From: Alicyclobacillus sp.
GTDB taxonomy: Bacteria; Bacillota; Bacilli; Alicyclobacillales; Alicyclobacillaceae
Assembly: GCA_023511295.1 (NCBI GenBank)
Contig: JAIMBT010000007.1
Coordinates: 1 to 64,000, forward strand
Direction: 5' to 3'
DNA: 64,000 bases
The notes below the pieces were generated by a model. The model was not told the DNA's origin. It made no database searches and worked only from the letters and a program-made list of their open reading frames with translations. Shown here piece after piece: positions 36,256-45,328 of this stretch. How positions within the stretch are numbered: position 1 is the stretch's first letter; every line of letters starts with the position of its first letter. The position numbers and the translations under genes were made by a program.

Positions 36256-36322
36256 GGTCTCCACCTCTTCCAACACGTCGTCCTTGCGGCGGTCTGGCGG
36301 TCCTGCCAAACGCACCGAGCGG

Positions 36323-37468
36323 TCAGCCGCGGTTGGCGTGTTCCGCGCGCAACTGTCCGCATGCTGCCGCAATGTCGTGTCCCATCTCCCGGCGAATGGT
36401 CGCGTTCACGCCGAGACGTTTCAACTCGTTCCAAAACGCGTAGATCTGGTCCTTCGCAGTCCGCGTCAGGTTGCGCTCCGGCACGTAGTTCACAGGGATG
36501 AGGTTCACGTGGCAGGGCAGACCTGCCAGCAGCTCCGCAAGTTCGCGCGCCTCCTGCAAACTGTCGTTCTTCCCGCCGACGAGCGCGTATTCGAACGAGA
36601 TGCGCCGGCCCGTCACTCTGTGATAATAATGACAAGCCTCCATCAGTTTGGCAATCGGGTACGCGCGGTTCACCGGCATCATGGACGAGCGCAGCGCGTC
36701 GTTCGGCGCGTGTAGCGAGACCGCGAGCGTGATGGGGCGTCCTTCGTCGGCCAAGCGCACAATCCCCGGGACGAGCCCCACGGTCGAAATGGTGATGTGC
36801 CGTTGTCCGATGTTCAGGCCGTGTTCGTCGCTGATGATGTCGATGAACTTCATCGCCGCGTCGTAGTTGTCCATCGGCTCGCCGGAACCCATCAGCACAA
36901 CGGATGAGACCCGCTGGCTCTGCTCGTCCAACAGGCGCTGGCTAAAGAGCAGCTGCTCGACCATCTCGCCGGCTGTCATCTGGCGGATCATCCCGCCGAG
37001 GGTCGAAGCGCAGAACGTGCAGCCCATCTTGCAGCCCACCTGGGTCGACACGCACACGCTGTTGCCGTAGTCGTGTCGCATCAGCACGGTCTCCACGGTC
37101 ACCGCATCCGGCCACTCCAACAAAAATTTCGTCGTCCCATCCACCTTTGAGACCTGGCGAGTGACTTCTCGCGCCCGCCCGATGGTCAAGGCACTCGCCA
37201 AGGACGCTCGCAGCCCTTTCGACAGGTTGGTCATCTCCTGGAAGGACTGTGCGCGACGCTGGTACAACCACTGAAAGATCTGCCGAGCCCGGTAGGGCGG
37301 TTCGCCGAGATCCTGCAGGTACACTGTGAGTTCTTCGAGGGTAAAGTTGTACACCTGTCGCGAGCCTGCCGGCTCCGCTGCCCGCAACCCTAACCGCCCG
37401 CCCGTTGCGCCTGTCACGCCCGACCGCCACCTTCGCTGTAAGATCTGTCCGCCTGCTCCATCACTCAT
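36323..37468 (-). CDS. rlmN: 23S rRNA (adenine2503-C2)-methyltransferase RlmN
   Basis: A radical-SAM methylase acting on A2503 of 23S rRNA and A37 of some tRNAs. The 381-residue product has the cluster motif CKMGCTFCAST, SSVVLMGSGEPMDNYD, and the C-terminal catalytic Cys in AACGQL. ATG at 37468 overlaps the rsmB end by eight bases; a Gly/Arg-rich extension of about 35 residues precedes the family core (YNFTLEELTVYLQD). A later GTG start is therefore possible. Confidence 0.95.
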   Translation of the reverse strand: MSDGAGGQILQRRWRSGVTGATGGRLGLRAAEPAGSRQVYNFTLEELTVYLQDLGEPPYRARQIFQWLYQRRAQSFQEMTNLSKGLRASLASALTIGRAREVTRQVSKVDGTTKFLLEWPDAVTVETVLMRHDYGNSVCVSTQVGCKMGCTFCASTLGGMIRQMTAGEMVEQLLFSQRLLDEQSQRVSSVVLMGSGEPMDNYDAAMKFIDIISDEHGLNIGQRHITISTVGLVPGIVRLADEGRPITLAVSLHAPNDALRSSMMPVNRAYPIAKLMEACHYYHRVTGRRISFEYALVGGKNDSLQEARELAELLAGLPCHVNLIPVNYVPERNLTRTAKDQIYAFWNELKRLGVNATIRREMGHDIAAACGQLRAEHANRG

Positions 37469-38837
37469 CGGTCCGCCGAATGCGGGCCATATAGAAGCCG
37501 TCTGTGCCGTACCACTCCGGAGTGACGTACACGCCCCACCGGGCCGGTGTGGCAATCCGCTGCGCTGCCACTGGCAAGTCCCTTTCCACCGGTTCCGCTC
37601 GGAATCCCGACCCCACCTCCGTGAGCACTGCCGTCAGCACGTCTTCGTTCTCCTCCGCCAGAACGGAACACGTGGCGTATACCACGCAGCCGCCCGGGCG
37701 GACGAGCCGCAGCGCAGTGACGAGCAAGTCGCGCTGGAGACTCGCCAAGGACGCGAGGTCAGCCTGGGTTCGCCGCCATCGGATTTCCGGACGGCGCCGA
37801 AGCACCCCACTGCCGCTGCACGGCGCGTCCAGCAAAACACCGTCAAAGGCTCCCCGGAACGCGGGACGGCGGTCCAGCGAACGAGCGTCCGCGAGCACCG
37901 TTCGTGGACGGCGCACGCCGAGACGGTCACACGCTGCCCCGAGTGCCGCCAGCTTGTGGGCGTGGATGTCGCAGGCCGTCACATCGATGTCGTCCGCGCC
38001 CCATTCCAGCAGCTGTGTCGTCTTCGTACCCATGCCCGCACACAGGTCGAGCAGCCGCCCGCCGGATTCCGGCCGGAGAAGCGGTGCAATCAGCTGGGAC
38101 GCCTCATCCTGGACCGTGACGAGACCCTCGCGGTAGGGTGCCCAGCGACTGACATCCAGGCCGCGAGGCAACCGGATGGCGAACGGCGCGAGGTCTGACA
38201 CGGTCGCTCCAGCCGCGACGCCCTCGAACCGCCCCGCCAGGCCCGCCACGTCTTCCACCCGCCGGCGATTCGCCCGCACGGCCAACCGTGGACGCTCATT
38301 GCCCGCTTCCAACATCGCTCCCGTTCGGTCGGGGCCCCACCGCGCCGACAGTCTCTGTACGAGCCAATCCGGATACGAATGTCGGATGCCCATGCGCTCG
38401 CCTGCCCCCGCTTGTTCGACGCAATTCGCCAACTGGTCGGCATAGGACTGCGGATGGCGGAGGTACGCGCGCAGCACGCCGTTGACAAAGCCGGCTGCCC
38501 TTGGCTGGCGCTGTTTACACAGGGCGACCGCATCGTCGACGACCGCATAGGCTGGAACGCGCTCGAGGAAAGCCAGCTGATAGACAGACATCTCGAGCAG
38601 ACCGCGCACAAACACGTCGAGCTCGTCCAACCCACGGCGTAGGTAGGGCGCCAGAACCGCCCCGATGCCGCGCCAGTGTTGCAGCGTCCCGTAGACGATC
38701 TCGGTGCACAAAGCGGCGTCCCGCTCGTCGAGGCGCCCTGTGTGGAGTGCGCGGTCCAGCGCGACGTTGCTGTAGCGACCGTGCGCGAACACCTCGTACA
38801 GGACCTGAGCGGCGATTCGGCGGGCGGGCGACGTCAT
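37461..38837 (-). CDS. rsmB: 16S rRNA (cytosine967-C5)-methyltransferase RsmB
   Basis: Methylates C967 of 16S rRNA. The 458-residue protein has an N-terminal NusB-like RNA-binding domain (PARRIAAQVLYEVFAHGRYSN) and a C-terminal SAM domain with LLDLCAGMGTKTTQLLE, the DAPCSGSGVLRRRPEIRW motif and YATCSVLAEENED containing the catalytic Cys residues. ATG overlaps the fmt stop by four bases. The fmt-rsmB-rlmN order is conserved. Confidence 0.96.
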   Translation of the reverse strand: MTSPARRIAAQVLYEVFAHGRYSNVALDRALHTGRLDERDAALCTEIVYGTLQHWRGIGAVLAPYLRRGLDELDVFVRGLLEMSVYQLAFLERVPAYAVVDDAVALCKQRQPRAAGFVNGVLRAYLRHPQSYADQLANCVEQAGAGERMGIRHSYPDWLVQRLSARWGPDRTGAMLEAGNERPRLAVRANRRRVEDVAGLAGRFEGVAAGATVSDLAPFAIRLPRGLDVSRWAPYREGLVTVQDEASQLIAPLLRPESGGRLLDLCAGMGTKTTQLLEWGADDIDVTACDIHAHKLAALGAACDRLGVRRPRTVLADARSLDRRPAFRGAFDGVLLDAPCSGSGVLRRRPEIRWRRTQADLASLASLQRDLLVTALRLVRPGGCVVYATCSVLAEENEDVLTAVLTEVGSGFRAEPVERDLPVAAQRIATPARWGVYVTPEWYGTDGFYMARIRRTDE

Positions 38838-39805
38838 GGCACAATGGCTGGCGCAAACGCCAGCTCCGCCCGCCGTTGCCCGCGCGCCCAATCGCCGGCA
38901 GGCATGCGCCGCCGCCCCGCGGGCTGCACCGAGGAGATGCCGAGCCACCCGTCACCGCACCGGACCCATACGGTGTCGCCGTCGGACGGCCGGATGGCGC
39001 CGGGTTGAGCCACCTCGCTCCGTTTGGCGCCCCCTTCCGACGGCGGCAGGCTCGCCCACACCTTCATATCTTCTCCCTCGAACCGGGTGGTTGCCCCGGG
39101 CCACGGGGAGAGCCCGCGGATGTGGTTGTGAACCTCGAAGGTGCTCCGCGTCCAGTCGATCCACTCGTCGGCGCGGGTGACGCGCTCTGCGTACGTGACT
39201 CCGTCGACCGGTTGTGGCGTCGGTTGCAGAGCGCCGGCAACGTAGACCGGCAGCAGTTCACAGAGCAGTTGCGCGCCCATCCGGGCAAGGTCGTCGTGTA
39301 CGCGGCCGACGTCGTCGTCCGCCGCAATCGGCCGTCGCCGCACGCCGAGGATGGGTCCAGCGTCCAGTTCACGGACCGTCCGCATGATGGTGACGCCCGT
39401 CTCCGCGTCTCCCGCCATGATGGCGCGGTGAATCGGGGCTGCACCGCGCCACCTCGGCAACAGCGACGCGTGCACGTTGAGGCAACCGTAGGGTGCGAGG
39501 TCGAGCAGCCGTTGCGGCAGGATTTGGCCGAACGCCGCCGTCACCAGCACGTCCGGGCGGAACGCGGCGATCTGCTCGAGCGCCTCCGGATGGCGAACCC
39601 GTTCCGGCTGCAGCACAGGAAGGCCCAGTTGCGCCGCTGCCTGCTTGAGGGGGGACGCCATCGGGATCTGCTTGCGACCGACAGGCCGGTCTGGCTGGGT
39701 CACCACGGCGACGACCGCGACACCAGCCGCCGCGTGCAGCGCGTGCAAGGTCGGCACGGCAAAGTCCGGGGTCCCCATCATCACCACGCGGATTGGCTCT
39801 GTCAT
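38834..39805 (-). CDS. fmt: Methionyl-tRNA formyltransferase
   Basis: Formylates initiator Met-tRNA. The 323-residue product has VVMMGTPDFAVPTL at the N-terminus, the folate/formyl catalytic core NVHASLLPRWRGAAPIHRAI with the conserved Asn-His, and a C-terminal OB-like tRNA-binding domain. It overlaps def by four bases and rsmB by four bases, forming a coupled def-fmt-rsmB unit. Confidence 0.97.
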   Translation of the reverse strand: MTEPIRVVMMGTPDFAVPTLHALHAAAGVAVVAVVTQPDRPVGRKQIPMASPLKQAAAQLGLPVLQPERVRHPEALEQIAAFRPDVLVTAAFGQILPQRLLDLAPYGCLNVHASLLPRWRGAAPIHRAIMAGDAETGVTIMRTVRELDAGPILGVRRRPIAADDDVGRVHDDLARMGAQLLCELLPVYVAGALQPTPQPVDGVTYAERVTRADEWIDWTRSTFEVHNHIRGLSPWPGATTRFEGEDMKVWASLPPSEGGAKRSEVAQPGAIRPSDGDTVWVRCGDGWLGISSVQPAGRRRMPAGDWARGQRRAELAFAPAIVP

Positions 39806-40284
39806 CGTGTATCTGACCCTTGGCGGTTTTCGTAGACAATCTCGGACGGCTTCAAGTAGTCCGTGAAGAGGATGCCGTTCAAGTGGTCCACCTCGTGCTG
39901 GATGCAGCGCGCAAACATCCCATCGGCTTCGTACTCCACCGTTTCCTCCTGCCGGTTCCAGGCCCGGAGTTTCACGTGGCTGGCCCGCTCCACGTCGCCG
40001 TGGATGCCGGGCAGCGACAGACAGCCCTCCGGCCCGACCTGAGAGCCGCTCATCTCGACGATTTCCGGGTTGATGAGCTCCACCAGCCCGTCCCCCACGT
40101 CGATGACAATCAATCGTTTTAAGATGCCGATCTGGTTGGCTGCCAAGCCGATCCCCTCGGCGTCGTACATGGTCTGCGCCATGTCGTCCAACAGCTTGTG
40201 CACGGCGGGCGTGACCCGCGGCACGGGCTTGGCAATCTGGCGCAGCACCGGATCATTCCCTTTGCGGATGATTCGAATCGACAT
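39802..40284 (-). CDS. def: Peptide deformylase
   Basis: Removes the N-formyl group from nascent proteins. The 160-residue metalloenzyme shows all three motifs: GIGLAANQIG, EGCLSLPG (metal-binding Cys) and QHEVDHLNG (two metal-binding His and the catalytic Glu). ATG at 40284 after AGAGGAG; a longer in-frame start would add 33 residues unlike the family. Paired with fmt. Confidence 0.97.
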   Translation of the reverse strand: MSIRIIRKGNDPVLRQIAKPVPRVTPAVHKLLDDMAQTMYDAEGIGLAANQIGILKRLIVIDVGDGLVELINPEIVEMSGSQVGPEGCLSLPGIHGDVERASHVKLRAWNRQEETVEYEADGMFARCIQHEVDHLNGILFTDYLKPSEIVYENRQGSDTR

Positions 40285-40312
40285 CCGGCGAACTCCTCTC
40301 ACAGTGATTCCT

Positions 40313-42793
40313 TCAGATGCGGCCAGCCTGTACATCGAGAACGCACTGTCCGGACACGCCGCGCATGCGCTCCGCGACCACATCGTACGCCTCCCGCACG
40401 GCGCGTTGCACGCGCCGCCACTCCTGATACTTTACCACAACCTGATAGCGGTATCGGTTTTCCACTCGGCCAATCGAACTCCGGCACGCCGGCAACACCG
40501 TCGCGTCGCTGGGCTCCAGTCGGCGCCGCAACTCCCGTTCGAAGCGGCGGGCGGCCCCTTCCGCCAAAGCGGCGTCGCTGTGCGTCGCCATCATCACCGC
40601 GAGTTCGCAGAACGGCGGGTACCCGTAGGTCTCCCGAGCCGCTCGCTCGCGGCGATAAAACGCCGCGAAGTCGTGGCGCGCTGCGGCTTGGATGGCGTGG
40701 TGGTCAGGCTGGTACGTCTGAATCACCGTTCGCCCCGGCACATCCGCGCGCCCCGCCCGACCCGCCACCTGCGTCAGCAGGCTGAACGCCCGTTCATTCG
40801 CACGATAGTCGGGTACGGCCAACATCGTGTCGGCGCTGACCACGCCGACAAACGCCACGCGAGGAAAGTCGAGACCCTTGGCCACCATCTGCGTGCCAAT
40901 CAACACATCCGCCTCGCCTGCGCCAAACCGGCGGATGATCTCCTGGTGCGCACCCTTCCGGCTGGTGGTATCGACGTCCATGCGCAGCGTTCGCCAGCCC
41001 GGCTGCAATTGCTGCAGCTGCGCCTCCACCTGCTGCGTGCCGACACCAAACGGCCGCAGCGCGTCCGCGCCGCAGTCCGGGCACACGTCCGGAACCGGCG
41101 CCGTGTGCCCGCAGTAGTGACACAACAGCCAGGTGTCCGACCGGCTGCGGTGAACGGTCAAGGAGATGTCACAGTTCGGACAGTCCGCCCGATACCCGCA
41201 GTTTCGACAAAGGAGAAACGCGGAATACCCGCGGCGGTTGAGAAACAAGATGGCCTGGCGGTTCTCGCCGATGGCGGCCATCAACCCATCGTAGAGCGCG
41301 CGACTGAACAAGCTGCGATTTCCAGCCTTCAGCTCGTCGCGCATATCCACCACCTCGACGGGCGGCAAGGGCTGGCGGTTGACCCGCTCCGGTAACGTGA
41401 CGAGCGTCGCTTCGCCCCGCTCCACCCGGGCCATCTCCGCGAGCGACGGCGTCGCGGACCCCAACACGAGCGCGGCGCCCGCTTGCTCGGCCCGCCACTG
41501 GGCCACTTCTCTCGCGTCATAGAACGGCGTCTCTTCCTGCTTGTACGACGGTTCGTGTGCCTCGTCAATCACCAACAGTCCAAGGGACTGCACGGGCGCG
41601 AACACGGCTGACCGCGCGCCAATCACGACCACCGGGCCGGCTCCCGCCGCCAGCAGCCACGCGTCGCGCCGCTCTCCCGCGGAGAGCGCCGAGTGCAGCA
41701 CCGCGACCCGGTCTCCGAAGCGCTCGGTGAACCGTGCAACCATCTGAGGGGTGAGGGAGATCTCCGGGACCAGGACGATGGCCGAGCGGCCGCCGTCCAG
41801 GCACCGCGCAATCGACTGTAGGTAAACCTCTGTCTTCCCGCTGCCCGTAACGCCGTGCAGCAACACCTGCCCACCGGACGTCAGGCGCTCGGTGATGGAC
41901 GCCACCGCCCGCTGCTGCCAAGGCGTCAGGGTGAGCCCCGGTTCCCGCGACGAGGAGGTCGGCAGGGACGCTGGCCGGCGGAGCTGCACGCGGCGCTCCA
42001 CCTTCACCAGCCCCGCGGCGGTGAGGGCCTTAACTGCTGGGTCCGACGGCCGGAGCCCGTGTTGGGAGAGCTCGAGCCACAGTGTGCCGTCCGCTGGCGT
42101 CCCCTCCGTGCGCAGCTGCTGCAAGACGCTCGCTTGACGCGGAGCCCGATTCCTGCGCGCGACTTCCGCGGCCAAGAGCGCATGGGCCGGTTGCGCCGCG
42201 ACCAAGTAGGCGGCGGTCCGCTCCGACACTCGGTCCCGCACCACCGCGACCGGTTCCACAAGGCCCAGTGCGATGGCCTGTTGCAGGGTCAACCAAGCAC
42301 CGGCTCCGTGCCGGGCCACCAACTGTGCGGTAGACTGTGCGGCAGCCGCGAGCGTGTCCGCCAAGCGCCGTACAGCGTCCGGCACGTCCTTCGCCACAGC
42401 GCGGGACGTCCGGCGGTAGCGTTCCTGCAGGACAATTCGAAACGCACCCGGCAAGGCCGCCTGGATGGCTTCCAGACGCGTACAGACGTACCGCTCCGTC
42501 AACCACTCGGTCAGCGCCAGCAGTTCCGGTGTGAGAACCGGGCGCTCGTCGAGGACCGACGCGACGGGTTTCAAAGGTCGATCCGCTGGTGCCCCCGCAG
42601 CACGCGCCACGCCCACCACGTACCCCAGGCAGTTCTGCCGTCCAAACGGCACCAACACGCGCACGCCCGGTTTGACGTCGTCTGTCAACGCCTCCGGCAC
42701 CGCGTAGTCAAACGGCCGGTCCAGCGCCTTGGTTCGGACGTCCACGACGACCCGCGCGACGGTGGCGCCGCTCGGTCGAGGTGCGGCGTTCAC
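40313..42793 (-). CDS. priA: Primosomal helicase PriA
   Basis: PriA restarts replication at repaired forks. The 826-residue SF2 helicase has the N-terminal DNA-binding domain, Walker A HGVTGSGKTEVYL, the DEAH box (LLVIDEAHEPSYKQEE), SATPS, two zinc-binding cysteine clusters (CRNCGYRADCPNC and CHYCGHTAPVPDVCPDC), and the C-terminal QVAGRAGR motif. GTG start overlapping the coaBC stop (GTGA). The coaBC-priA-def order is conserved. Confidence 0.97.
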   Translation of the reverse strand: MNAAPRPSGATVARVVVDVRTKALDRPFDYAVPEALTDDVKPGVRVLVPFGRQNCLGYVVGVARAAGAPADRPLKPVASVLDERPVLTPELLALTEWLTERYVCTRLEAIQAALPGAFRIVLQERYRRTSRAVAKDVPDAVRRLADTLAAAAQSTAQLVARHGAGAWLTLQQAIALGLVEPVAVVRDRVSERTAAYLVAAQPAHALLAAEVARRNRAPRQASVLQQLRTEGTPADGTLWLELSQHGLRPSDPAVKALTAAGLVKVERRVQLRRPASLPTSSSREPGLTLTPWQQRAVASITERLTSGGQVLLHGVTGSGKTEVYLQSIARCLDGGRSAIVLVPEISLTPQMVARFTERFGDRVAVLHSALSAGERRDAWLLAAGAGPVVVIGARSAVFAPVQSLGLLVIDEAHEPSYKQEETPFYDAREVAQWRAEQAGAALVLGSATPSLAEMARVERGEATLVTLPERVNRQPLPPVEVVDMRDELKAGNRSLFSRALYDGLMAAIGENRQAILFLNRRGYSAFLLCRNCGYRADCPNCDISLTVHRSRSDTWLLCHYCGHTAPVPDVCPDCGADALRPFGVGTQQVEAQLQQLQPGWRTLRMDVDTTSRKGAHQEIIRRFGAGEADVLIGTQMVAKGLDFPRVAFVGVVSADTMLAVPDYRANERAFSLLTQVAGRAGRADVPGRTVIQTYQPDHHAIQAAARHDFAAFYRRERAARETYGYPPFCELAVMMATHSDAALAEGAARRFERELRRRLEPSDATVLPACRSSIGRVENRYRYQVVVKYQEWRRVQRAVREAYDVVAERMRGVSGQCVLDVQAGRI

Positions 42794-43986
42794 GGTCGCC
42801 CCTCGCGCAGCTGTACCACGTAGTCCAGAATCTGTTCGGCGACCTCCTGTTTCGACCCGAGTGGCAGCTCCACCTCGCGGTCTGCGAACACCAGCGTCAC
42901 CCGGTTCGTGTCGCTCTGGAACCCAGCACCCGGTTCGCCAATCCGGTTCGCGACCACCAAGTCCAACCCCTTGCGCTCGAGCTTGCGCTTCGCGTTCTGG
43001 ACGACGTCATCCGTCTCGGCAGCGAAGCCGACCAGTGTTTGCCCCGGCCTCCGGCGTGCGCCGACGGCCGCCAGGATGTCCGGCGTCTGCGCCCACGCTA
43101 CCACGGGCGTTCCGTCCGCCTTCTTCCATTTATGATCCAACCGTACAGCCGGCTTGAAGTCCACAGGTGCGGCCGCGCTGATGAGCACGTCGGCCCGCTC
43201 CATCTCGGCCAGTACGGCCCGCTCCATGTCCTCCGTGCTGCGGACCATCACCCGCATCGCTCCCGGGACCGGTTCCAGGTGCGTCGGTCCACTCACCAGC
43301 ACCACGTCGGCCCCACGCCCCACAGCCGCCGCTGCAATCGCGTACCCCATCTTGCCAGAGGAGGCGTTCGTCACATACCGTACCGGGTCCAGTTCCTCCA
43401 CCGTCGGTCCGGCCGTGACCACAATCCGCAGGCCCGAGAGGTCCGCGCGCGGATGGAGGACCGCCTGTACCACCTCCGCGATGTCTTCCGGTTCCGCCAG
43501 CCGCCCCTTGCCCGTGTAGCCGCAGGCGAGCGGGCCCGTACCGGGATCAACCACAATCACGCCACGCGCACGCAACGTCCGGAGATTGGCCTGAACCGCC
43601 GGGTGCTCGAACATGTGCACGTTCATCGCCGGCGCCAGCACCACCGGCGCGGTGACGGCGAGCGCCGTGGTGGTCACCATGTCGTCGGCAATCCCGCACG
43701 CGAGTTTGCCAATGAGGTTGGCCGTGGCCGGTGCGACGACAAACACATCGGCTCGATCCGCCACGGCGATGTGCGCAATCTCCGCCGCGTTCGGTTCCGC
43801 GAAGGTGTCCACCAACACGGGTTGACGCGTGAGCGACTGGAAGGTGAGCGGCTGGATGAACTCCATCGCGTGCCGCGTCATCAAGACCTGCACGGCACAC
43901 CCAGCTTTCACCAACAAACTACACAGGGTTGCTGCCTTGTAGGCCGCAATCCCACCGCCAACCCCGAGCAACACGTTCTTCTTCAC
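42790..43986 (-). CDS. coaBC: Bifunctional phosphopantothenoylcysteine decarboxylase/synthetase CoaBC
   Basis: Two consecutive CoA biosynthesis steps. The 398-residue protein has the flavin-dependent CoaC half (GVGGGIAAYKAATL, VVAPATANLIGKLACGIADD, PAMNVHMFEHPAV) and the CoaB half (VTAGPTVEELDPVRYVTN, SSGKMGYAIA, ISAAAPVDFKP). GTG at 43986 with GGGAGGGG gives the normal KKNVLLG start; longer in-frame extension has no family match. Confidence 0.97.
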   Translation of the reverse strand: MKKNVLLGVGGGIAAYKAATLCSLLVKAGCAVQVLMTRHAMEFIQPLTFQSLTRQPVLVDTFAEPNAAEIAHIAVADRADVFVVAPATANLIGKLACGIADDMVTTTALAVTAPVVLAPAMNVHMFEHPAVQANLRTLRARGVIVVDPGTGPLACGYTGKGRLAEPEDIAEVVQAVLHPRADLSGLRIVVTAGPTVEELDPVRYVTNASSGKMGYAIAAAAVGRGADVVLVSGPTHLEPVPGAMRVMVRSTEDMERAVLAEMERADVLISAAAPVDFKPAVRLDHKWKKADGTPVVAWAQTPDILAAVGARRRPGQTLVGFAAETDDVVQNAKRKLERKGLDLVVANRIGEPGAGFQSDTNRVTLVFADREVELPLGSKQEVAEQILDYVVQLREGRP

Positions 43987-44059
43987 GTCGACCCCTCCCG
44001 GATGCGGCGACCGCCGTCCGCGACTTTGCGTCTGCGGCCGTCTCGCCAATAAACGACAA

Positions 44060-44113
44060 AAGCAGAACAGCACTCGACACCCGGCTGCGCCGCCGCCGAA
44101 AGCTGTTCTGCTT
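44060..44113 (-). terminator. Hairpin between rpoZ and coaBC
   Basis: A perfect 12-bp inverted repeat (44060-44071 with 44102-44113) encloses a GC-rich 30-base loop and is followed on the minus strand by TTTTGTCGTTT. It resembles an intrinsic terminator, or an attenuator giving reduced read-through from gmk-rpoZ into coaBC-priA. Confidence 0.6.
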
Positions 44114-44126
44114 GCCTCGCAACCCG

Positions 44127-44333
44127 TTACTTGATGCCTTCGCGCGTGCGGAAGTACCGCACCTTCCCCTCGGCAATTTCCCACAGCGCGCGGCTGACGT
44201 TCTTGGTCGCAGAGGAACCAGGTTGGTTCATGTTGCGCTCCTGCAACTTGCGCGCTCGTTTCGACGTCGCGACCACAAGACTGTACTTGCTGTCGACCAG
44301 TTCCATAAGGCGGTCGATGGACGGATACAGCAC
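44127..44333 (-). CDS. rpoZ: DNA-directed RNA polymerase omega subunit
   Basis: Small accessory RNA polymerase subunit assisting beta' folding. The 68-residue product has LYPSIDRLMELVDSKYSLV and ATSKRARKLQE, typical of Firmicute omega. GTG at 44333 after GAGGGATGT aligns with the family start; an ATG six bases upstream is the alternative. Between gmk and coaBC as in Bacillus. Confidence 0.95.
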   Translation of the reverse strand: MLYPSIDRLMELVDSKYSLVVATSKRARKLQERNMNQPGSSATKNVSRALWEIAEGKVRYFRTREGIK

Positions 44334-44421
44334 ACACATCCCTCACATTTTCATTGGAATCGCAATGGTGGTCTGTGCCAAGCCAAGAGCCCACCGTGAA
44401 AGGTCTTCACCGGTGCGCCCG

Positions 44422-45027
44422 CTACCACTCATTCAAAAGGAACAGGTTCCGCTCGACACTGCAGTGCTCCGCCGTGATAACGGCCTCGATTCGGCTGCAC
44501 GCGCGCTCCACCACGTCGTTCACCACGACATAGTCATAGGAGCGCATCATCGCCAGCTCTTCGCGTGCCGCGCCGAAGCGCTGGCGGAACGACTCTGGGG
44601 TCTCCGTACCGCGGCCCCGGATACGAGCTTCCAACTCCGTGGCCGACGGCGGAATGAGGAAGATGAACACCCCGTTGGGGTAGCTCTGCTTCACCTGCAT
44701 GGCCCCCTGGATATCGATCTCGAGGATGACGTCGAGCCCGGCGGCCAGCTTTTCCTCTACGAACGACCGCGGGGTGCCGTAGCAGTTGCCGTACACCTCT
44801 GCCCACTCCAGCAATTCGCCTCTCGCCGCCATCTGGTCGAACTGCTCCCGCGTCTGAAAGAAGTAGTTGACACCGTGCTGTTCGCCGGCGCGCGGAGCGC
44901 GGGTCGTCACGGAAATGGACAGGCACAGGTTCTGCACCCGCTGCATCAGCGCCTTGCACACCGTGCCTTTGCCGGCCCCGGAAGGGCCGCTCAAGACGAA
45001 CAAGATCCCGCGTCTTTGCTCTGCCAT
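44422..45027 (-). CDS. gmk: Guanylate kinase
   Basis: Phosphorylates GMP to GDP. The 201-residue product shows the P-loop [15 protein letters not shown], the GMP-binding [19 protein letters not shown] and [13 protein letters not shown]. Start ATG four bases after the remA stop. Placement remA-gmk-rpoZ is standard. Confidence 0.98.
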   Translation of the reverse strand: MAEQRRGILFVLSGPSGAGKGTVCKALMQRVQNLCLSISVTTRAPRAGEQHGVNYFFQTREQFDQMAARGELLEWAEVYGNCYGTPRSFVEEKLAAGLDVILEIDIQGAMQVKQSYPNGVFIFLIPPSATELEARIRGRGTETPESFRQRFGAAREELAMMRSYDYVVVNDVVERACSRIEAVITAEHCSVERNLFLLNEW

Positions 45028-45031
45028 GCCA

Positions 45032-45298
45032 TCATTCCTCGTCGTCTATCATCTGGTCTTTGGCACTCAGGCGGTGCGCGACGGTCTCGGGCTGTACGGC
45101 GGAGAGAACGACATGATCACTGTCCGTGATGATAACCGCGCGCGTACGCCGACCATAGGTCGCGTCGATGAGCCGCCCGGCCTCGCGCGCCTCCTGCACG
45201 ATGCGCTTGATGGGAGCGGACTCCGGGCTGACGATGGAGACAATCCGGTTTGCCGATACGATGTTGCCAAACCCGATGTTGATCAGTCGGATGGTCAC
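45032..45298 (-). CDS. remA: Extracellular matrix regulator RemA (DUF370)
   Basis: An 88-residue DNA-binding regulator; in B. subtilis RemA activates biofilm matrix operons and osmoprotection genes. The product is nearly identical to Bacillus RemA through [44 protein letters not shown] and [15 protein letters not shown] start after AGGAGGAACCACA. Which genes it controls here is not visible. Confidence 0.96.
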   Translation of the reverse strand: MTIRLINIGFGNIVSANRIVSIVSPESAPIKRIVQEAREAGRLIDATYGRRTRAVIITDSDHVVLSAVQPETVAHRLSAKDQMIDDEE

Positions 45299-45328
45299 TG
45301 TGGTTCCTCCTCGGCTGCCGGCAGCCGA

